A DNA stretch of 28,255 bases from CAYXGE01 sp964464435 (lineage in GTDB: Bacteria > Pseudomonadota > Gammaproteobacteria > Burkholderiales > Methylophilaceae): NCBI GenBank assembly GCA_964464435.1, contig CAYXGE010000016.1:1-28255 (forward strand), read 5' to 3'. Below, in pieces: positions 24,317 through 28,255 of the stretch. The notes under the pieces were generated by a model. That model ran no database searches and was not told where the DNA came from. It worked only from the letters and a program-made list of their open reading frames with translations. Made by a program: the position numbers and the translations under genes. The number at the start of each line of letters is the position of its first letter. Position 1 is the first letter of the stretch.

Positions 24317-24664
24317 ATGAAAATTGTCAATGATGGTATTGGCTTATATTTTTCACACTTAATTAATGCGCTAAACGCGTATATTCATGGCATGCCAAAT
24401 ATTGATTTAATTTGGTTAGGAGTTGGCTTATTAGGTCAATGTTTGTTTATGGCGCGTTTTATTGTGCAATGGATTTATAGTGAAAAGCATGGTGAAAGTT
24501 TAATACCTATTAGCTTTTGGTATTTAAGTTTATTGGGTGGATTGATTGTCTTGGCTTACGGTCTGCATAAAGTCGACCCAGTCATTATTTTGGGTCAGTT
24601 ACCAGGCACTGTTGTCTATACCAGAAATTTAATTCTAATAAAGCGCAATCAAAATAATCAATAG
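24317..24664 (+). CDS. Lipid A biosynthesis N-terminal domain (LAB_N) small membrane protein
   Basis: The 115-residue protein has three likely membrane helices (about 30-50, 62-82 and 88-108) and the conserved block FIVQWIYSEKHGESLIPISF followed by FWYLSLLGGLIVLAYGL and GQLPGTVVYTRNLILI. This corresponds to the LAB_N domain, first seen fused to the N-terminus of some lipid-A-disaccharide synthases and often found alone between a GT2 and a GT39 gene. Its biochemical function is not known to me; an accessory or flippase-like role in moving polyprenyl-linked sugar is a plausible inference from its fixed neighbourhood. It starts 2 bases after the GT2 stop and lies 9 bases before the GT39 gene. 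Confidence 0.85.
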   Translation: MKIVNDGIGLYFSHLINALNAYIHGMPNIDLIWLGVGLLGQCLFMARFIVQWIYSEKHGESLIPISFWYLSLLGGLIVLAYGLHKVDPVIILGQLPGTVVYTRNLILIKRNQNNQ

Positions 24665-24673
24665 TAACTTTTA

Positions 24674-26119
24674 ATGAATTTAAATTCGTCTAAAACATAT
24701 CAGTACTTAATAGCTAGCTCAGTTTTATTGGGGCTTTTGATTGCTTTTTGGAACTTGGGTGGTTTGCAACTTATGTCTTTAAATGAAGGGCGACGCGCCT
24801 TAGCAATTAAAGAAATGTTTGCGACTAGTGATTGGCTAATCCCTAGGCAAAATGGTGAGTTATATATTACTAAACCCCCTTTATTGTATTGGTTCTCGTA
24901 TGTAATCTCTTCATTAGCTGGTCAAGTTAATGAATGGACATTACGACTTCCATCTGCAATCGCTGCAACTTCAGTTGTGATAATGATGTATTTTTATACA
25001 AAAAAACACTTTGGAATTTGGGTGGCTTTATTTGCTATTCAATTATTAATAGCTAACGTTGCGTATGCAATGTTAGCACGCAGGGTAGAGATTGAAATGC
25101 TATTAACTGCGTTATGCTTTGGTGCACTTATGTCAGCCATACAATCTATAGATGATATAAAAATTAATGATAAAACTAGGCGCTATTGGGGTTACTTAAG
25201 TTATTTTTTGCTAGGTTTAGCAGTACTAACAAAAGGTCCAGTTGCGATGTTGTTTGTCACAGCACCGCTTTTGTTAATTGCATTGTGGACAAAAAACCAA
25301 CGTGTGATTGAGTTGCTAACGAATAAAATAGGTTGGATGATATTTATATTTGTTTCTCTTTCTTGGTATGTTGCAGTTAGTGTTAAGTTAGGTCCAGATA
25401 TTTGGACAGTGATAGCAAAACGGGATATGTTAAACAAAATGCAGGCTGATGATTTAGCAAAGCCCTTTTTGAGTTATTTTGGTTGGATAGCCACAGACTT
25501 TTTATTACTTATTTTCTTATTTTTTTATCAGCCGAAACGGCTATGGACGGCTTATAAAAATGAACTCGGCTTTATCGTCTTGGTTGCTGCATGTGTATTG
25601 CCCATCATCATATTTTCAATCTTCAGTAACAAACATGCTAAGTATTTGCTACCAATATACCCAGTCATAGCTGTGTTGTTGGCAATACAATTAGCTCAAA
25701 TTTTTGAGTTGTGTGGCTTGAAATGGAAAAATTTTATATTACTCTTAGGAATATTGTTGTTGCTTGTTTTTGCCGGGTTTTACATGTTCTTGGAAGCAAA
25801 GGTGTTTGATTATAGAGTTTCTGTATTTTCTAAATTTCAAGCGTGGAGTAAAACTGTACCAGTAACACGAATTTATGCATTTGAAACACTTGATACGCGT
25901 TTAAATTATTATGCAGAAAAACCAGTTAAAACAATATCTTTAGAAGAGCTAACGGAATTTAAAGAGACTAAACAAAATGTACTAGTTTTAAGCGAGGATA
26001 AGCATCACGATATAGTCGCACAGCATGCAGATTGTGCATTAAAAGTATTTGAACCCTATCTTAAGAAAAAGAAAAAACTTTACGTTTATGGTTTTGGTTC
26101 GGTGTGTGAAAATCAATGA
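24674..26119 (+). CDS. ArnT-like GT39 membrane glycosyltransferase
   Basis: The 481-residue polytopic protein has a first helix (about 12-32) followed by the periplasmic motif LNEGRRALAIKEMF (E38 at the catalytic-acid position of the GT39 family), then LIPRQNGELYITKPPLLYWF, RLPSAIAA, and about ten further helices including GLAVLTKGPVAMLF, ending with a small C-terminal domain (about 380-481). ArnT and relatives transfer a sugar from undecaprenyl phosphate to lipid A or other acceptors on the periplasmic side. No Ara4N synthesis genes (arnA, arnB) are present here, so the donor is probably a different sugar. The gene is AT-rich (37% in one hand-counted line). It sits 9 bases behind the LAB_N gene. 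Confidence 0.85.
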   Translation: MNLNSSKTYQYLIASSVLLGLLIAFWNLGGLQLMSLNEGRRALAIKEMFATSDWLIPRQNGELYITKPPLLYWFSYVISSLAGQVNEWTLRLPSAIAATSVVIMMYFYTKKHFGIWVALFAIQLLIANVAYAMLARRVEIEMLLTALCFGALMSAIQSIDDIKINDKTRRYWGYLSYFLLGLAVLTKGPVAMLFVTAPLLLIALWTKNQRVIELLTNKIGWMIFIFVSLSWYVAVSVKLGPDIWTVIAKRDMLNKMQADDLAKPFLSYFGWIATDFLLLIFLFFYQPKRLWTAYKNELGFIVLVAACVLPIIIFSIFSNKHAKYLLPIYPVIAVLLAIQLAQIFELCGLKWKNFILLLGILLLLVFAGFYMFLEAKVFDYRVSVFSKFQAWSKTVPVTRIYAFETLDTRLNYYAEKPVKTISLEELTEFKETKQNVLVLSEDKHHDIVAQHADCALKVFEPYLKKKKKLYVYGFGSVCENQ

Positions 26120-26223
26120 GATAAGTACTTAATGAAAATAAAAATTATTGAAACGGAATGTGATAGTTTAGTGTCTTGCGAAATTGGTCACTTAAGTAAA
26201 TAAACTCTAATGAAAGTATTGAA

Positions 26224-27228
26224 TTGAAAGTTTTGGTTACGGGGGTTGCAGGCTTTGTTGGCTTTCATACCGCACTTGCATTGCTTTCGCGCGGCGATAT
26301 AGTTATTGGGGTCGATAACTTAAATGATTATTACGATGTGAGCCTGAAAGAAGCTCGCCTTAAAGAAATTATAGCGCATCCTAATGCAAACAACTTTAAG
26401 TTTGTTAAGCTTGATTTAGCCGTTCGCCATACAACCGAGCAATTTTTTTCAGACGAAAAACCAGAAGCTGTGCTTCATCTAGCTGCGCAAGCGGGCGTAA
26501 GATATTCGCTAGAAAATCCATATGCTTATATCAGTAGTAACATTGTGGCATTCACACATATTTTGGAGGCATGTCGAACAATTAAACCCAAGCATTTAGT
26601 CTATGCGAGTTCATCTAGTGTATACGGTGGAAATACCAAAATACCATTTTCTGAATCAGATTCAGTTGATCATCCTGTAAGTTTATATGCAGCTACTAAA
26701 AAGGCGAATGAACTTATGGCACATACCTACAGCCATTTATATGGTATTCCCACGACTGGTTTACGTTTTTTTACCGTCTATGGGCCTTGGGGTAGGCCTG
26801 ATATGTCGCCTTTTCTGTTTGCCGATGCGATTATTAATCACAAACCGATTCAAGTCTTTAATTACGGCGACATGATGAGGGATTTTACTTATATTGACGA
26901 TATTGTTGAGAGTGTTATAAGAGTTCTAGATAAACCAGCTTGCGCATATAAAAATCAACATTTAGGGATTTTAAATCCACCTTACAAAGTATTTAACATC
27001 GGTAATAGCAATCCAGTAAAACTGCTCGATTTTATTAAAAGCCTAGAAGAATCAATTGGTCAAACAGCTGAAAAAGTATATATGCCAATGCAGGATGGAG
27101 ATGTAAAAGCAACTTATGCTGATACATCAGAATTGGAAAATTGGGTTGGCTTTAAACCACATACACCATTGGAGCAAGGAATAAATAATTTTGTGATATG
27201 GTATAAAAAATACTATTCGATAAGTTAA
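26224..27228 (+). CDS. NAD-dependent epimerase, UDP-glucuronate 4-epimerase-like
   Basis: The 334-residue extended short-chain dehydrogenase/reductase has the nucleotide motif GVAGFVGFHTALALL, VDNLNDYYDVSLKEARL, AAQAGVRYSLENPYAY, SSSSVYGGNTKIPF, the catalytic Y155/K159 (YAATKKANELMA) and TVYGPWGRPDMSPFLFADAI. The NDYYD and RYSxxNP blocks are typical of UDP-glucuronate 4-epimerase (CapI/LspL type), which makes UDP-galacturonate, rather than GalE. The start is a TTG at 26224. The ATG at 26210 opens a near-identical MKVL sequence in another frame that stops after five codons, overlapping this TTG. It lies 104 bases after the GT39 gene and 7 bases from converging galE. It may supply a uronic acid for surface glycan. 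Confidence 0.87.
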   Translation: MKVLVTGVAGFVGFHTALALLSRGDIVIGVDNLNDYYDVSLKEARLKEIIAHPNANNFKFVKLDLAVRHTTEQFFSDEKPEAVLHLAAQAGVRYSLENPYAYISSNIVAFTHILEACRTIKPKHLVYASSSSVYGGNTKIPFSESDSVDHPVSLYAATKKANELMAHTYSHLYGIPTTGLRFFTVYGPWGRPDMSPFLFADAIINHKPIQVFNYGDMMRDFTYIDDIVESVIRVLDKPACAYKNQHLGILNPPYKVFNIGNSNPVKLLDFIKSLEESIGQTAEKVYMPMQDGDVKATYADTSELENWVGFKPHTPLEQGINNFVIWYKKYYSIS

Positions 27229-27235
27229 GAAAGCA

Positions 27236-28255
27236 TCATATTGACTTAAGATAACCTGTTGGATTGTTAGATTGCCAGCGCCAAGCATCTTCACACATTT
27301 TATAAATATCTAATTTTGCGCTCCAATTCAGTACCTCTTTTGCATAACTGGCATCTGCGTAGCAACAAGCTATATCCCCAGCGCGCCTATCAAGTATCTT
27401 ATAGGTAATTGTTCTTTGGCTAGCGCCTTCAAAGGCTTTAACAACATCCAATACACTGTAACCTAAGCCGGTACCCAAATTCACGGTGAGTACGCCATTG
27501 TTTTTATTAATATAATTAAGCGCTTGTAAATGACCTTTGGCTAAATCAACAACATGAATATAATCTCTGATGCCTGTGCCATCAGGGGTGTCATAATCAT
27601 TACCAAACACCCTTAAAAATGGATGTTTACCAACTGCAACTTGCGTAATAAAAGGCATTAAATTATTGGGGATACCATTCGGGTCTTCACCAATTAAGCC
27701 ACTTTCATGCGCTCCAACAGGGTTAAAGTAACGCAAAATAGCAATAGACCAATTGTTGTTTGATTGATGAATATCCCTCAGCATCATTTCAATCATTAAC
27801 TTACTGGTACCATATGGGTTGGTGGTACCGCCAACGGTAAATGATTCCTTAATTGGCATGGTTTTAGGTTCACCATACACTGTCGCGGATGAGCTAAACA
27901 CTAAGTTAAATACGTTTTTTTCTTTCATTACCTCACACAGTGCAAGGGTTCCAACAATATTGTTATCATAATACTTGAGTGGCTCTGCTACAGACTCTCC
28001 AACTGCTTTCAACCCAGCAAAGTGAATCACAGAATCAATAGCATGCGTATCAAACACATGCCGCAAAGCTGCTTTATCACGAATATCAATCTGGTAAAAA
28101 GGAATAGTTTTACCTGTAATTTTCTCAACACGCTTTAAGGCCTCTAAATGGCTGTTGCATAGGTTATCTACGGCGATTATTTGAAATCCAGCATTTAATA
28201 GTTCAACACAAGTGTGTGAACCTATATAACCAGCGGCACCTGTAACTAAAATCAT
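27236..28255 (-). CDS. galE: UDP-glucose 4-epimerase
   Basis: GalE interconverts UDP-glucose and UDP-galactose using bound NAD+, supplying galactose for LPS or exopolysaccharide. The 339-residue protein begins MILVTGAAGYIGSHTCVELL, the standard GalE N-terminus, and has SSSATVYGEP with the catalytic Ser, Y148/K152 in PYGTSKLMIEMML, RYFNPVGAHESGLIGEDP and GIRDYIHVVDLAKGHLQAL. Length matches E. coli GalE (338). The start codon lies on the last three bases of the window, so its upstream signals are out of view, but the N-terminus is the expected one. It converges with the UDP-glucuronate epimerase gene with a 7-base gap and no room for a terminator. Confidence 0.95.
   Translation of the reverse strand: MILVTGAAGYIGSHTCVELLNAGFQIIAVDNLCNSHLEALKRVEKITGKTIPFYQIDIRDKAALRHVFDTHAIDSVIHFAGLKAVGESVAEPLKYYDNNIVGTLALCEVMKEKNVFNLVFSSSATVYGEPKTMPIKESFTVGGTTNPYGTSKLMIEMMLRDIHQSNNNWSIAILRYFNPVGAHESGLIGEDPNGIPNNLMPFITQVAVGKHPFLRVFGNDYDTPDGTGIRDYIHVVDLAKGHLQALNYINKNNGVLTVNLGTGLGYSVLDVVKAFEGASQRTITYKILDRRAGDIACCYADASYAKEVLNWSAKLDIYKMCEDAWRWQSNNPTGYLKSI

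Noticed and set aside
24674..26119. Calling the GT39 protein ArnT itself
   Set aside because: No arnA, arnB, arnC or arnD genes are in view, length is shorter (481 against about 550), and the GT2 partner lacks ArnC's membrane helices.
1..28255. CRISPR arrays, tRNA/rRNA genes, transposases, integrases, prophage or toxin-antitoxin genes
   Set aside because: I looked for direct repeats with spacers, cloverleaf-like segments and typical protein motifs and saw none.

Overview
The window looks like a chromosomal segment of a Gram-negative betaproteobacterium, most probably a methylotroph of the Methylophilaceae (Methylotenera/Methylophilus-like). This is inferred from protein style, low-to-moderate GC, and the co-occurrence of gnd with an edd-eda pair in a genome that also carries LPS core genes and grpE-dnaK-dnaJ. 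No hexulose-phosphate synthase or other methylotrophy-defining gene is in view, so the family assignment is an inference. No rRNA, tRNA, CRISPR array, transposase or phage gene was seen, and no gene-free stretch exceeds about 190 bases.

Region 1 (1-7669): the 5' part of glyQ (minus) and lnt (minus) flank a plus-strand heavy-metal RND efflux operon: a small His-rich membrane protein, an outer-membrane CzcC-like factor, a CzcB-like adaptor and a CzcA/CusA-like pump. A Fur-box-like palindrome precedes the operon. lnt and glyQ are adjacent in many betaproteobacteria, so the operon looks like an insertion between them; its last gene overlaps the 3' end of lnt tail to tail by 69 bp.

Region 2 (7813-13880): mscL (plus) and gnd (minus) converge on a perfect palindromic terminator. 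The chaperone cluster grpE-dnaK-dnaJ (minus) follows, with a very good sigma-32-type promoter before grpE, a second candidate before dnaK, a strong hairpin between dnaK and dnaJ, and a terminator after dnaJ.

Region 3 (13899-20170): an LPS inner-core block. waaC (minus) diverges from waaG, waaP, a protein with two tandem kinase-like domains, and a NodU/CmcH-type carbamoyltransferase (all plus). The order resembles the Pseudomonas aeruginosa core locus, where heptose is phosphorylated and carbamoylated. The carbamoyltransferase gene is clearly richer in GC than its neighbours.

Region 4 (20221-22856): edd and eda, the two Entner-Doudoroff enzymes, with a consensus-like sigma-70 promoter in front and a strong terminator behind. 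With gnd they handle 6-phosphogluconate from the oxidative and KDPG branches, both central to the RuMP cycle in this kind of organism.

Region 5 (22897-28255): an envelope-sugar block: a HAD phosphatase, a DPM1-like GT2, a small LAB_N membrane protein, a GT39/ArnT-like membrane glycosyltransferase and a UDP-glucuronate 4-epimerase-like protein (plus), with galE (minus) converging at the window end. The GT2/LAB_N/GT39 trio looks like a polyprenyl-phosphate-sugar route for decorating lipid A, core or another surface glycan. This trio and the tandem-kinase/carbamoyltransferase pair are the least characterised systems in the window.
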